In this document: piece after piece, positions 18,094 through 27,576 of the stretch
Layout: every line of letters begins with the position of its first letter
Position numbering within the stretch: position 1 is the stretch's first letter
Assembly (NCBI RefSeq): GCF_018128025.1
Contig: NZ_JAGSCS010000013.1
Location: 1 to 64,000, forward strand
DNA: 64,000 nt
Direction of reading: 5' to 3'
From: Proteiniclasticum sediminis
Lineage (GTDB): Bacteria > Bacillota > Clostridia > Clostridiales > Clostridiaceae
Notes under the pieces: model-generated
Databases searched by the model: none
Told to the model about the DNA's origin: nothing
The model's input: only the letters and a program-made list of their open reading frames with translations
Translations under genes and position numbers: made by a program

Positions 18094-19167
18094 TTACTGC
18101 ACGGTCTTTTCGATCTTCGTGAACCCCTTGGTTTTCACAAAATTGACCTCGTGGCGGAAATTCGTCAGGGCCTCGAAAGGGTTGGCTTCGGTAAAATCAA
18201 TCTTCTCCAGCGTACTGCGGTCAATGAGGATGGACAGGATCCGCTCCTTCTCCTCCAGCCCGCTGTATTTGTTTTTCTCCATTTCCGATACTTCGATGAG
18301 GACATCTTCGATGGGCAGAAGATTGAAAAGGTTCCGGGCCGTGCGGAAAACCAGTCCCGTGACAAAACGGCTGGCGATCTCATAGTAGTCGGTTTTGGTA
18401 TAGTCCTTCACGGAGAGTTTCCCCGTGGGAGTTAGGGTTTTATACTGCTCCGGAATGAAATCCGTGACACTGAGGGTCATGTCCGCCTTGAGGGAGTCTT
18501 CATCCGTATAGGTGAACTTCAGGCTGCGGATGTAGTTTCCCAGTTCTTCGCTGAGCTTGACTTCCTCCAAGGCCTCCAAATAATTGTCCTTGTTCTGTCC
18601 GAGGATTTTCTCCGCCAGCACTTTGTTGCTTTCCCAGGCACTGTAGAGGGCTTCATCGGCTTTCTTGGCCTCTTCCAGGTTGGCTTCCAGTTCCGCCATG
18701 ACCGCTTTTCCCCCTCCGAAGACCCGCTGAAAGAGTCCGGGCCTTTGAGTCTCCAGCAGGGCTTTGGCTTCTTTGACCTGGGGACCGTCGGTACCTTTTT
18801 TAAAGGGTTCCTCTTCGCTTTTCACGGCATTCCAGTCGATGCCCCGGGGATAATCCTCATAGAGATGAAGACTGGTGATGAGGGCGATGTCCTCCTGGTA
18901 GGCTTTCACTTCCCCCGCCGGATCGATTCCCTTGGCGGATTGGAAAACCGGACGGTTGGACTCCTTCTTCAGGAGTTTTTTGGCCGAAAGGGTTTTGCTG
19001 TAGCTAAGCCCCGTGCCGGGTATGCTGAAAGTCGTGCGGGCATTGCCCGAGGTGCTGATGCTCTGGCGGAAGCCCTTGCCCCCGAAGGATACACTGGCCC
19101 CGCTTTTTCCAATATTTACCCGAAACAGTTTTCCAATTCTGAAACTTTTTCTGAAATTAAATCCCAT
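18094..19167 (-). CDS. DUF4236 domain protein
   Basis: 357 residues. Residues about 3-55 match DUF4236: FRKSFRIGKLFRVNIGKSG followed by SGNARTTFSIPGTGLSYSK. The remaining 300 residues are mostly charged and helical, with a coiled-coil-like part near 140-200, and I do not recognise them. DUF4236 proteins have no established function and are often found in mobile or phage-derived settings, but nothing mobile is visible here. The gene stands alone between its own hairpin and a strong palindrome. Confidence 0.75.
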   Translation of the reverse strand: MGFNFRKSFRIGKLFRVNIGKSGASVSFGGKGFRQSISTSGNARTTFSIPGTGLSYSKTLSAKKLLKKESNRPVFQSAKGIDPAGEVKAYQEDIALITSLHLYEDYPRGIDWNAVKSEEEPFKKGTDGPQVKEAKALLETQRPGLFQRVFGGGKAVMAELEANLEEAKKADEALYSAWESNKVLAEKILGQNKDNYLEALEEVKLSEELGNYIRSLKFTYTDEDSLKADMTLSVTDFIPEQYKTLTPTGKLSVKDYTKTDYYEIASRFVTGLVFRTARNLFNLLPIEDVLIEVSEMEKNKYSGLEEKERILSILIDRSTLEKIDFTEANPFEALTNFRHEVNFVKTKGFTKIEKTVQ

Positions 19168-19300
19168 GCCTTCGGCTCCTTTCTTCTGGGTCGTCTTATC
19201 CTTATTTTAAGCCACCTGTCTCCCGGTTGCAACGCTCTTTCCCCAACAGTCGCCATTCCCTTCCAAGGGGATGGACTGGGCTTAAAAAGACCGGGTAAAC

Positions 19301-19337
19301 GGCACGAAACCTGTACGTGATGTACAGGTTTCGTGCC
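19301..19337 (-). terminator. Perfect 16-bp hairpin after the RNase-H-like gene
   Basis: GGCACGAAACCTGTAC and its exact complement flank a 5-base loop. It lies 9 bp after the stop at 19346; the T-run on the minus side (TCTTTTT) starts about 12 bases later. Most likely the terminator of the three-gene unit 19346-21552. Confidence 0.65.
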
Positions 19338-19345
19338 GGTCCCGC

Positions 19346-20143
19346 TTACAGACCTGCGGATTCCCAAATTGGGGGTTGGTCATCATGCTCTTGGGGAAGG
19401 CTCTCCCGAAGGGCCTCTTGCCGGGCTTCTTCCTGAAGCCGCTTTTTCTCCAGCTTCACCAGCTTTTCTTCCAGAAGGATTTCTTCCAGAAGCACCACAT
19501 CCGCTTCGACGATGTCCTCCCAGTGATTCATGATGTTGTAGAGGTTCACCACATCCTGCTCATTGTAATTGAGGATTTTCAGAATCTTTTCCCTGGGCAT
19601 GCGGGCGATGTAGTCCCGATCCTTGATGATCTTGGAGAAGGTCTTGGCCAGAGTCATGCCGGAGATGAGTTCCCCCTGCCGCTCGATGCGAAAAAGTCGC
19701 TCCAGATTCTTCAGCCCGATATTCCGATGGAAGCGATGCTCGTATTCCTTCTGCAGGTCCACCAGGATGAAGTTCTCTTCGAAATTAAAGTCGATCTCAT
19801 ACTTATGAAAGAGATGGTTGATCACCATGAAGTCATTGTTTCCGGAGAAGGTGACGATGTACTCCATGCCATTGACCTTCTGAAGCCGGAAGTACTTTTC
19901 CGTCATTTTCAGAATCTCCCGGGCATCCCGCTGATTCTCAATCATATACTGGGTGGAGTGGATGGCCTGGCTTTCCCGGCTGTAGGTGGCCGCTCCAAAT
20001 ACCCCGATGCAGATGGGCTCTTTATAAAGGTAGTGTTCCAGGTCGAAAAAAATCGCCTTGTCGATGATTTCCCGGTGATTGATCTTGAGGCTTTTCCGCG
20101 GATTCACCGGCTCCGCGGGGATCAACACATCATGTATCAGCAA
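19346..20143 (-). CDS. RNase H-like exonuclease-fold protein (YprB type)
   Basis: 265 residues. AIFFDLEHYLY (DxE motif I near residue 34), a central VTFSGNNDFMV segment (motif II Asp), and NEQDVVNLYNI (motif III Asp) form a DEDD exonuclease-like site, as in the YprB/RNaseH_2 family. The last 45 residues are a Glu/Leu-rich coiled coil. The substrate is unknown. It starts 2 bp after the upstream HAD phosphatase gene, so the two are coupled. Confidence 0.75.
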   Translation of the reverse strand: MLIHDVLIPAEPVNPRKSLKINHREIIDKAIFFDLEHYLYKEPICIGVFGAATYSRESQAIHSTQYMIENQRDAREILKMTEKYFRLQKVNGMEYIVTFSGNNDFMVINHLFHKYEIDFNFEENFILVDLQKEYEHRFHRNIGLKNLERLFRIERQGELISGMTLAKTFSKIIKDRDYIARMPREKILKILNYNEQDVVNLYNIMNHWEDIVEADVVLLEEILLEEKLVKLEKKRLQEEARQEALRESLPQEHDDQPPIWESAGL

Positions 20144-20145
20144 GC

Positions 20146-20886
20146 TTATCCCTCTTTTCCAAAGTCATTGGCCAAATCCTCCAGCCGCACATGGTAAATG
20201 ACATCCTTGCGTTCCACGGCCACTTCGGCCTTGGCCCGGACGGCGGGGTCACTGAGCACGAGGTTGATGAGTTCCCGTGTGGGATTCACCAGCACCGGAT
20301 GGCCCACCAGCTGGAACATGCTGAAGTCGCCGGCGGTGTCCCCGTAGGCATAGGAGGAGTCCAAATCGATATCGTATTTTTCCTTCATCTCAAAAATTGC
20401 CCGCTGCTTGGACCGGCTGTCCCACATGGGGATGCATTCCCCTGTGTATCGATCCTTCTCGTCCAGGAGATACAGGGATCCTCGCCAGTCATCAAAATGA
20501 TGCAGCGCAGCCATTTCCTTCACCAGTTCTGCAGGACTTCCGGAAATGGTGATGACCTTGTGGTCTTGTTCCTTGTGCCACTTGATCCGGTTCCGGGTGA
20601 AGAGATAGTTGCGCATGCCCTTATCTTCCACCACGTGGTGGATAATATGTTCGATGACACTGCGGTGGAAGCCCTTGATGGCTTCCGTGTAGATGGCTGC
20701 CATTTTGATCAGATACTCATCATAGGAACCGATTCTTCGGTCATACTGATCGTAGTAGGGTTTTACCTGCACATACCACTGGTTTTCCTTGATGATTTCA
20801 CTGCGGATCATCCGCTTAAAAATCTCCTTCATGAACACTTCCCGGTAGAGGGTACCGTCAATATCAAAAAATGCTGCTGATCTCAC
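20146..20886 (-). CDS. HAD-IB family phosphatase
   Basis: 246 residues. HAD motif I FFDIDGTLY at the N-terminus, motif II ITISGS, and motif III/IV YGDTAGDFSM are intact; a helical cap occupies about 20-95. The IB subclass includes phosphoserine phosphatase-like and lysophosphatidic/glycerol-phosphate phosphatases, but the substrate cannot be deduced. It lies between a second HAD enzyme and the RNase-H-like gene in one minus-strand unit. Confidence 0.82.
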   Translation of the reverse strand: MRSAAFFDIDGTLYREVFMKEIFKRMIRSEIIKENQWYVQVKPYYDQYDRRIGSYDEYLIKMAAIYTEAIKGFHRSVIEHIIHHVVEDKGMRNYLFTRNRIKWHKEQDHKVITISGSPAELVKEMAALHHFDDWRGSLYLLDEKDRYTGECIPMWDSRSKQRAIFEMKEKYDIDLDSSYAYGDTAGDFSMFQLVGHPVLVNPTRELINLVLSDPAVRAKAEVAVERKDVIYHVRLEDLANDFGKEG

Positions 20887-20910
20887 CCTAATCTCTCCTT
20901 TCGATTTGAT

Positions 20911-21552
20911 TCAGATCGTCAGTATCGACAGATCCAGCCCATCCAGACTGGTGATCCATTTGTCCGCTTCCGGGATTTCCTTGTCGCTGACGGCGATGAC
21001 TTTCATGCCCGCGCGTTTCGCCGAAAGAACACCAGCATGACTGTCTTCAAAGGCTAGGCATTCGGAAGGATCCAAGTCCATTTCCAAAGCGCCCACCAGA
21101 TAGACTTCCGGGTTGGGCTTTGGCGATTTCACTTTATACCCGTCCACCACATTATCAAAGTACTTTCGAAGTCCCGTCAGTTCGAGAATGATGTAGGCAT
21201 TGTCGCTGGTGGAAGCAATGGCGGTGCGGTATCCGTTGGATTTCAGCTGCTCCAGAAAATCCAGGACCCCGGGGAGCACATCCTCCTCGTCGATATCCTT
21301 CACGGACTCCAGATACCAGTTGTTCTTTTTCCGCAGAACGCTGATCTTTTCCACCTCGCTCATGGAAATATCCTTCATCTCCAGAAGAATTTCCAGAGAT
21401 CGGGAGCGGGCTACGCCCTTGATCTTCTCATTGTCCTCCAGACTGAACTCCTTGCCGTACTCCGCAAGGATTCTCTTCCAGGCCAAATAATGATAGCGGT
21501 CCGTATGGACCAGCACTCCATCCAGGTCAAAGATGACCCCTTTGATCCCCAT
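20911..21552 (-). CDS. HAD hydrolase, beta-phosphoglucomutase-like
   Basis: 213 residues from MGIKGV (start chosen for GGAGG 7 bases upstream). It shows FDLDGVLVHTDRYHYLAWKRIL, the cap signature GVARSRSLEILL, and motifs ASTSDNA, KSPKPNPEVYL and FEDSHAGVLSA. DxDG plus the H-x-x-AW cap strongly resembles PgmB, which converts beta-glucose-1-phosphate to glucose-6-phosphate. No maltose phosphorylase gene is adjacent, so a related sugar-phosphate phosphatase remains possible. Confidence 0.78.
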   Translation of the reverse strand: MGIKGVIFDLDGVLVHTDRYHYLAWKRILAEYGKEFSLEDNEKIKGVARSRSLEILLEMKDISMSEVEKISVLRKKNNWYLESVKDIDEEDVLPGVLDFLEQLKSNGYRTAIASTSDNAYIILELTGLRKYFDNVVDGYKVKSPKPNPEVYLVGALEMDLDPSECLAFEDSHAGVLSAKRAGMKVIAVSDKEIPEADKWITSLDGLDLSILTI

Positions 21553-21720
21553 TGTCAAACCTCCATATCCCAAAAGCCGCTTGGCGCAATGCTGAACTCC
21601 CCCGTAGAAAAAGTGATGGCAAAGGCATACCCATTGCCATATCTCCTCCTATTATACCGTATCTTCGGCCCCTTCCGCATCTTTTCTCCTTGTTATTATA
21701 ATATCATTCCACACAAAGGC

Positions 21721-21778
21721 TTGACGCACAGAACCCAAGAGATTATAATAGGTCTGTAATTGATAATGACTTTCAATA
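21721..21778 (+). promoter_or_regulatory. feo operon promoter and Fur-like box
   Basis: TTGACG (21721-21726) and TATAAT (21744-21749) are 17 bp apart. Just downstream, TGATAATGACTTTCAATA (21761-21778) resembles the Fur consensus GATAATGATAATCATTATC, so iron-dependent repression over the transcript start is likely. Confidence 0.75.
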
Positions 21779-21791
21779 AGGACGGTGTATC

Positions 21792-22019
21792 ATGTGCGTT
21801 AATGATTTGAAGCTCGGCGAAAAAGCCACGGTGAGTGGGGTATTTGGCGACGAGAAACTTGTTAAAAGATTGTCAGCGCTGGGCTGTACGGAGGGCTGCG
21901 CCATCGAAGTGGTCAGTCAGGCTCCCTTAGGAGATCCCATCGTGCTGTCTTTCCGCGGTTCCAATTTGGCCATCCGCCGAAAGGATGCCCGCAGCATCCG
22001 CGTGGAGGCCAGAATATGA
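21792..22019 (+). CDS. feoA: Ferrous iron transport protein A
   Basis: 75 residues, one SH3-like FeoA domain (LKLGEKATVSGV at the start, PIVLSFRGSNLAIRRKDA near the end). FeoA is a small cytoplasmic partner of the FeoB permease. AAGGA lies about 9 bases before the ATG, and the stop overlaps the feoB start by 4 bp. Confidence 0.93.
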   Translation: MCVNDLKLGEKATVSGVFGDEKLVKRLSALGCTEGCAIEVVSQAPLGDPIVLSFRGSNLAIRRKDARSIRVEARI

Positions 22020-23767
22020 CCAAAATTGCACTCATCGGTAATCCCAATGTGGGCAAAACGACCCTCTTCAACCTCCTCACGGGTTCCAATCAGTATGTGG
22101 GCAACTGGCCCGGCGTGACGGTGGAAAAGAAAGAAGGCTGCCATAAAGAGATACGAATTACGGATCTTCCGGGTATCTATGCATTAGATACCTTTTCTAA
22201 TGAGGAAAAAGTCTCCAAGGACTTTTTGGAGAACGGGAAACCCGATCTGATCCTCAACATCGTGGATGCCTCCAATCTGGAGCGCAATCTCTACTTGACC
22301 ACCCAGATCCTCCAGTATGGAATTCCTGTGGTCATCGCCCTCAACATGCTGGACATGGCCGATATGAAGGGACTCTCCATCGACCCCAAGATGCTGGAAA
22401 AAGAGCTGGGGATCCGGGTAGTGCCCATTCTGGCCACCAAAGGTCAGGGCATCGATCACCTCCTGGACGTGCTGAAGGACCGACGGGCCCTTCCCACGCC
22501 GAAACTTCGACACTATGAGGATGAAAAGACCGCTTATGCGGAAATTGGACGTATCCTGGAAATGTCGTCCCAGGTGGTGAAGGAATCTTCCTCCTGGACG
22601 GCAAAGATCGATAAAGTGGTGCTAAACCCCTTCCTGGCTTATCCCCTCTTCATCGGACTCATCTACCTGGTCTTCAAACTGACCTTCTCCTGGGTGGGTC
22701 AGCCCCTGGCGGACCTTCTGGACGGCTGGGTTCTCCCCGGCATTCAGGGAGGAGCTTCATCGCTCCTGGCGGGGACCAGCGAATGGTTCCAGGCCCTCAT
22801 CGTGGACGGCATCATCGGTGGCGTAGGCTCCATTCTGGTGTTTCTCCCCATCATCATGACCATGTTCGCCGGCATCTCCATTCTGGAAGATTCCGGATAT
22901 ATGGCCCGAGCCGCCCTCATCATGGACAACCTCATGCGCAGAATCGGCCTTTCCGGCAAAGCCTTCATTCCTCTGCTCATGGGCTTTGGCTGCACGGTTC
23001 CGGCCATCATGTCCGCCCGGACCCTGGAGAGCGAGAAAGACCGAAAGCTCACCGCCCTCCTGGCGCCCTTCGTCTCCTGCAACGCACGACTCCCGGTGTT
23101 TGTCCTCTTCAGCTCGGTCTTCTTCCCGAAGAATCCCGAACTGGTGGTCCTGGGCCTCTACTTCACTGGAATGGTCATGGTGGTGCTGGTAGGCCTTCTC
23201 TTCAAAAACACCCTTTTCAAGAAGGACGAAGAGCCCTTCATCATCGAGCTTCCGGAGTATAAAGTCCCTTCCTTCTCCTTAGTGGCCAAGAGCACCTTGG
23301 ACAAGGGCAAAGGCTTCATCAAGAAGGCTTCCACGGTCATCTTCTCCCTGTCGGTGCTGGTGTGGTTCCTGTCCAACTTCAACTTTGGCGGAATCTCCGC
23401 CATGGGCGACAGCCTCCTGGCCACCATCGGCCGGTTCCTGGCTCCCCTCTTTGCCCCGCTGGGCTTTGGCACCTGGGAAGCCGCTGTCTCCCTCATCACA
23501 GGCATCTTGGCCAAGGAAGTGGTGCTATCCACCATGGGCGTCATCTATGGCGCAGAGCTGACCACCATCCTTCCCACCATGTTTACGCAACTCACCGCCT
23601 TGAGCTTCCTGGTCTTTGTCCTTCTTTACACCCCCTGTGTGGCGGTCATCGCCACCCTGAAGAAGGAATACGGCGGCAAGTTCGCCCTCTCCAGTGCTCT
23701 CTTCTATTTCGCTGCAGCGTGGATCGTTTCCTTCCTGGTTTATCAGGCAGGATCCCTTATCTTATAG
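22016..23767 (+). CDS. feoB: Ferrous iron transporter FeoB
   Basis: 583 residues, at the short end of the family. The N-terminal G domain has GNPNVGKTTLFN, LPGIYALD and LNMLDM; the membrane part contains the Gate regions including GCTVPAIMSARTLES and the second FVSCNARLPVFVLF motif, and closes with TPCVAVIATLKKEYG. It imports Fe2+ under anaerobic conditions. The G domain-to-membrane linker looks short, accounting for the reduced length; no key motif is missing. Confidence 0.96.
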   Translation: MTKIALIGNPNVGKTTLFNLLTGSNQYVGNWPGVTVEKKEGCHKEIRITDLPGIYALDTFSNEEKVSKDFLENGKPDLILNIVDASNLERNLYLTTQILQYGIPVVIALNMLDMADMKGLSIDPKMLEKELGIRVVPILATKGQGIDHLLDVLKDRRALPTPKLRHYEDEKTAYAEIGRILEMSSQVVKESSSWTAKIDKVVLNPFLAYPLFIGLIYLVFKLTFSWVGQPLADLLDGWVLPGIQGGASSLLAGTSEWFQALIVDGIIGGVGSILVFLPIIMTMFAGISILEDSGYMARAALIMDNLMRRIGLSGKAFIPLLMGFGCTVPAIMSARTLESEKDRKLTALLAPFVSCNARLPVFVLFSSVFFPKNPELVVLGLYFTGMVMVVLVGLLFKNTLFKKDEEPFIIELPEYKVPSFSLVAKSTLDKGKGFIKKASTVIFSLSVLVWFLSNFNFGGISAMGDSLLATIGRFLAPLFAPLGFGTWEAAVSLITGILAKEVVLSTMGVIYGAELTTILPTMFTQLTALSFLVFVLLYTPCVAVIATLKKEYGGKFALSSALFYFAAAWIVSFLVYQAGSLIL

Positions 23768-23777
23768 GAGGCTCAAG

Positions 23778-23960
23778 ATGGAAATCGCCATTACGCTCCT
23801 CATTGTGGGCGCCGCTCTCTACTTTCTCTTCGGCAAAATCCGAAAAACCGCCAAGGGCGGCTGTAACTGTGACTCCTGTGTCACCAGCTGTCCCGTGTAC
23901 GACGAACAAAAAGGCGGCCAAGGGCAGAAGATTGAATTTCTGACCAAATCCAAGCCCTGA
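23778..23960 (+). CDS. FeoB-associated Cys-rich membrane protein
   Basis: 60 residues: one transmembrane helix (ITLLIVGAALYFLF) followed by a CNCDSCVTSCPV cysteine cluster. This matches the small FeoB-associated membrane protein family common downstream of feoB in Clostridia. AGGAGG lies 7 bases before the ATG, 10 bp after feoB. A role in iron delivery or FeoB assembly is inferred from context only. Confidence 0.85.
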   Translation: MEIAITLLIVGAALYFLFGKIRKTAKGGCNCDSCVTSCPVYDEQKGGQGQKIEFLTKSKP

Positions 23961-23987
23961 TCCCCATGGCATAAATCGCTACTAAAT

Positions 23988-24015
23988 GAAAAACCATCCG
24001 CAAGGATGGTTTTTC
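23988..24015. terminator. Bidirectional terminator between feo operon and DUF4317 gene
   Basis: GAAAAACCATCC pairs with GGATGGTTTTTC around a 4-base loop, with A and T tracts on both sides of converging genes. Confidence 0.85.
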
Positions 24016-24049
24016 GCGTTTATTCAAACTTATTGGGGTCCACTGCACC

Positions 24050-25285
24050 CTAGAGAAGGTTGGGCTCCCCATTGACGGCGGCCTGCTCATCCTCCATGAG
24101 GGGGATGACAATGCACCTTTGCCCGTCGATGATCTGGGCTTTGATCTGGGCCACCTTTTCCGGCTTCACCTGCAGGTTCACCGCGAACTCCGCTGCCGGA
24201 TCCTCCTTCAGCGCTGCCGTTTCTTCCAGCTTCGTTCGCAGGGTCTCCACCTGGTGGCGAAGATCCTGTTCTTTTTTCCGCTCCTCGTGCTTTTTCACCA
24301 GCTTCTGATCCAGCATGCGCTGAGCAAAGGGCAGTTCCTTCCCAAAGTACTCGCCATAGATTTCCCCGAGCTTTTCCACGGTCTCTTCCGATGCGCCGGC
24401 ATCGGAAAGAAGATCCTGGAAATGATCATGGGTCAGCACCAAAGGCTCTTCCTCCGCGGAGCCGTGGGTGGTTTCGTATTCCTCCAGGAAACCCTGGAGG
24501 CTGTCCTGGACTTCCAGGAGGAGATTTTCCGCCTCCTCCTCCGAGCCTACCACTTCCTGGATGACGCTGTGAAGCATTTCTCGCTGCAGGGCTGTGGTCT
24601 GCTTGGAATCGCAGCCCAGCACCTCTTCCATGATTTCCGGCTGGGGATCCTTGGGATTTTTCGTGTAGTACAGCACTTCATGGACATTGCTGCTGCGGTC
24701 GGTGAACGCCGGGAAAAGGAATCCCTGGGCAGGGGCTTCCACCATCCAGTCCCGATCACGCACCCGCATTTTCTTTTCCTCATCCTTGTAGTGAAGCCCT
24801 GGTTCGGAGAGGGTCACCGGACAGATGGCGCAAAGCACGTAGGCATAGGTTTCCTCCGACTCATCCAGCTTCAGGTTGTCACTGGTGCGTTTCATCACGT
24901 CATAGGCATCATGATACAGGAGGATCAGAAAATTGCCCGTATGCCCATAATGGGCGATAACGGACTGGTAAAACTCCTCCAGCAGGGCATCGTCCTTCAG
25001 TTCGCTGCTTTTCAGCTGCATGAGGAAGGTCTGTTTTTCATTATGGTAGCCTTCTCCCCGGTGAAACTCCAAATCCAGGAGGTTGTTTCCTAAAGCTCCG
25101 GACAGGACTTTCTTGGCGATATCCAGATACTTATGGAGTTCCGACTCCTCCAGGTTGAGAAACGTCTCCCGATAAGTGGTTACAATCTGCTTTTCGCCAT
25201 TGACGTAGCAGCCGGTGACGCGGCTGAAGGTGCACTGATCTTTCTTGTATCGTTTTTTGATTTCCAGGATTTCTTTATGTTTCAC
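24050..25285 (-). CDS. DUF4317 family protein
   Basis: 411 residues. The N-terminus EILEIKKRYKKDQCTFSRVTGCYVN and the central VLYYTKNPKDPQPE segment are hallmarks of DUF4317, a cytoplasmic family largely confined to Clostridia and without known function. The C-terminal third holds a coiled coil (VKKHEERKKEQDLRHQVETL) before a small beta region. Monocistronic between a terminator and the debranching enzyme gene. Confidence 0.8.
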   Translation of the reverse strand: MKHKEILEIKKRYKKDQCTFSRVTGCYVNGEKQIVTTYRETFLNLEESELHKYLDIAKKVLSGALGNNLLDLEFHRGEGYHNEKQTFLMQLKSSELKDDALLEEFYQSVIAHYGHTGNFLILLYHDAYDVMKRTSDNLKLDESEETYAYVLCAICPVTLSEPGLHYKDEEKKMRVRDRDWMVEAPAQGFLFPAFTDRSSNVHEVLYYTKNPKDPQPEIMEEVLGCDSKQTTALQREMLHSVIQEVVGSEEEAENLLLEVQDSLQGFLEEYETTHGSAEEEPLVLTHDHFQDLLSDAGASEETVEKLGEIYGEYFGKELPFAQRMLDQKLVKKHEERKKEQDLRHQVETLRTKLEETAALKEDPAAEFAVNLQVKPEKVAQIKAQIIDGQRCIVIPLMEDEQAAVNGEPNLL

Positions 25286-25357
25286 TCATCATTCTCCTCT
25301 GGTCTCTTCATGGTGGCTTCAAAGGTCCATTATACCATCGAATGGAAAAACGAGATT

Positions 25358-27349
25358 TCAGACTTCTTTTTCCGCCAAGGCTTCGGCGGTTTGCTTCCGA
25401 AGGATCTCTTCGGCAGCTTTCAGCGCTCGGAGAAGTTCCCCCACGCTCCAGGCCTGGGCAAAGCACCCCTTGGATACGGTGGGCGCAAGCCCGTCAAAGA
25501 TTTCGGCAATCTGTCCAATGCAGCCTTCCTGCAGCGTCCCCTCCAGCATGGAGAGGTCCGCCATCACCGCCGCTGCCGCTTTTGCGGTGAACCCGTGGAC
25601 CTTGAGGTAGGCTAGATAATAGGCGCCCAAAGGAAATGCCCACACGGTGCCCTGATGGTATGCCGTATCCCGATCCCACAGGGAACCGCCGTAGAAGGGT
25701 TTGAACTCCGGATCCTTGGGCGACAGGGAGCGAAGGCCATAGGGCGTGTAGAGCTCTTCAAAAACCTTCCGAACTACTTGTTTTTCCCGCTGGGGATCCA
25801 GCATGCCAAAGGGCAGGGATACCGCCCAGATCTGATTGGGTCTCACCTGAGCATCATAGGGATTACCCGAAACCACATCATATAGGCAGCCCTTTTCCCC
25901 ATTCCAGAATTTTTCCAGGAAGCTTTTTTTCACCCGGCCCGCCAGGTTCTCATAATCCTTAGCCCGGTCTTCCCCCTCCAGTAGCCGTTCAAAGTGAGCC
26001 ATGGTCATGAGGGCGTTATACCAGTAGGCATTGATCTCCACTGGTTTTCCGTGCCTCGGTGTGGGCAGGACATCGCCTATGCGCACATCCATCCAGGTCA
26101 CCTGCTCAAATCCCCCTCCGGCTTCCAGGAGCCCATCCTCATCCATGCGGATGTGGAAGTCCGTGCCTTTCTGGTACCAGTGCAGAATCTCTGCCATGAC
26201 GGGCAGGGCCTCCCGGACGAAGTCCAGATCCTTAAACTCCTCATAGTAGGCGTGGAGGGCATAGATAAAGAGGAGCGACGCGTCCACGGTGTTGTACATG
26301 GGCGGCTTGTCCCCTTCAGGGAACATATTCGGCATGAGCCCTTGGTGGACATAGGCCATGAAGGTCCGGAAGATGCTTTCGCAGTCTGCTTTTCGTCCCG
26401 CGGCAATACCGCAGCCCAGAAGAGCGATCATGGTGTCCCGTCCCCAGTCCCCGAAGAAGGGATACCCCGCGATGATGGTTTTCCCTCCGGTGGATTCCCG
26501 GTCCACCACAAACTGGTCCGCCGCCCGGACCAGCTGCCGACCTAAGGCGGAGGTTATCCCAGCCTGGTCCTGAAGGTCTTTCTGCCGCTTAAGCTCCTCC
26601 CGGCGAAGGGTTTCCACGGATGCGGTCACGGGCTCCGTGCTGTAGATCAGGGATACCCGGCGGGTTTCGCCCTTTTCGAGGCGATAACGGAAACGGTGGT
26701 CGGAGAAAGCCTTCCCCACCGCTGACCGGTCATCCTTGGCGTCATCCTGGAAATAGAGATCCTCCTGCCAGGTTTCTCCTTCTAAAAGGAGCTCCCCGTC
26801 GCAGGCGAAATAGAGTTTTTGGCCATGGCGATGGATTTCCGATACCGTGACGTTTCCTTTTTCCCCGATCTTGGGCATTTCCCCCTTGGGCGTCATGCGC
26901 AGCCAGGGTTTCAGATCCACCACCACCGGTTCCTCTCCACCATTATGGAGAACATAATCCAGGGCCACCTGATTCCCCCCATGGGCCAGGAGAATGGTTT
27001 TTTCCAGCCTAAATCCCTGAACCTGATAGGTCCAATGGGGGAAGGGATTTACCTCAAAGCCCTGGAGATGGCGAAAGCCCTCCTGATTATGGGCATAGCC
27101 TACATATTCCTGAGAAAGAAGAGACACCGTCTTTCCCTCCCTATGGATCAGCTCCTCCACATTGCTCACCATCTGAACCCAGTTATTCGGGGCCTTGACG
27201 GAAGCCATGAGAAGCACCTGCTCCTGGCGTGCGCTGGATCCGATCATGGTAAGGCAGCTGTATCCTCCTTTTTCGTTGGTGAGCAGATAGCATTTTTCCT
27301 GCCCCCGACGCAGCGTATTCCAGTCCTGGCGTCCAAATACAAACTTCAT
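25358..27349 (-). CDS. Glycogen debranching enzyme / amylo-alpha-1,6-glucosidase
   Basis: 663 residues. An N-terminal beta domain of the bacterial/archaeal debranching type (about 1-230; GGYSCLTMIGSSARQEQVLLMAS) precedes a GDE_C (alpha/alpha)6 barrel with GYPFFGDWGRDTMIALLG, NTVDASLLFIYAL and LWDRDTAYHQGTVWAFPLG, which carry the acidic catalytic residues. It hydrolyses alpha-1,6 branch points of glycogen or limit dextrins. No other glycogen genes are adjacent; the PgmB-like phosphatase at 20911-21552 is the nearest sugar-phosphate enzyme. Confidence 0.9.
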   Translation of the reverse strand: MKFVFGRQDWNTLRRGQEKCYLLTNEKGGYSCLTMIGSSARQEQVLLMASVKAPNNWVQMVSNVEELIHREGKTVSLLSQEYVGYAHNQEGFRHLQGFEVNPFPHWTYQVQGFRLEKTILLAHGGNQVALDYVLHNGGEEPVVVDLKPWLRMTPKGEMPKIGEKGNVTVSEIHRHGQKLYFACDGELLLEGETWQEDLYFQDDAKDDRSAVGKAFSDHRFRYRLEKGETRRVSLIYSTEPVTASVETLRREELKRQKDLQDQAGITSALGRQLVRAADQFVVDRESTGGKTIIAGYPFFGDWGRDTMIALLGCGIAAGRKADCESIFRTFMAYVHQGLMPNMFPEGDKPPMYNTVDASLLFIYALHAYYEEFKDLDFVREALPVMAEILHWYQKGTDFHIRMDEDGLLEAGGGFEQVTWMDVRIGDVLPTPRHGKPVEINAYWYNALMTMAHFERLLEGEDRAKDYENLAGRVKKSFLEKFWNGEKGCLYDVVSGNPYDAQVRPNQIWAVSLPFGMLDPQREKQVVRKVFEELYTPYGLRSLSPKDPEFKPFYGGSLWDRDTAYHQGTVWAFPLGAYYLAYLKVHGFTAKAAAAVMADLSMLEGTLQEGCIGQIAEIFDGLAPTVSKGCFAQAWSVGELLRALKAAEEILRKQTAEALAEKEV

Positions 27350-27576
27350 TCTGTCCTCCTCGAGGGGATTCCCTCTTCTTCTTTTCTTTCTTCATGGTGT
27401 CATTGATCGAGCTTAAAGTCAATGAGGCAAGGACTCTACGCCCGAGAACATCTTTCTGGGTTTCCCCGGTGTGCCCTCATGAACTCTTTGTTAATGCGCT
27501 ATACAATTTTCCGGCATTGATATACAATAACGATACGGGGATGAAAACCTGCAATATCAATCAAGGGGGTAAAAAA

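Noticed and set aside
27394-27576. Upstream in-frame extension of desulfoferrodoxin
   Set aside because: Desulfoferrodoxin begins at MANVVFYRC with a strong ribosome site; the extension is promoter sequence.
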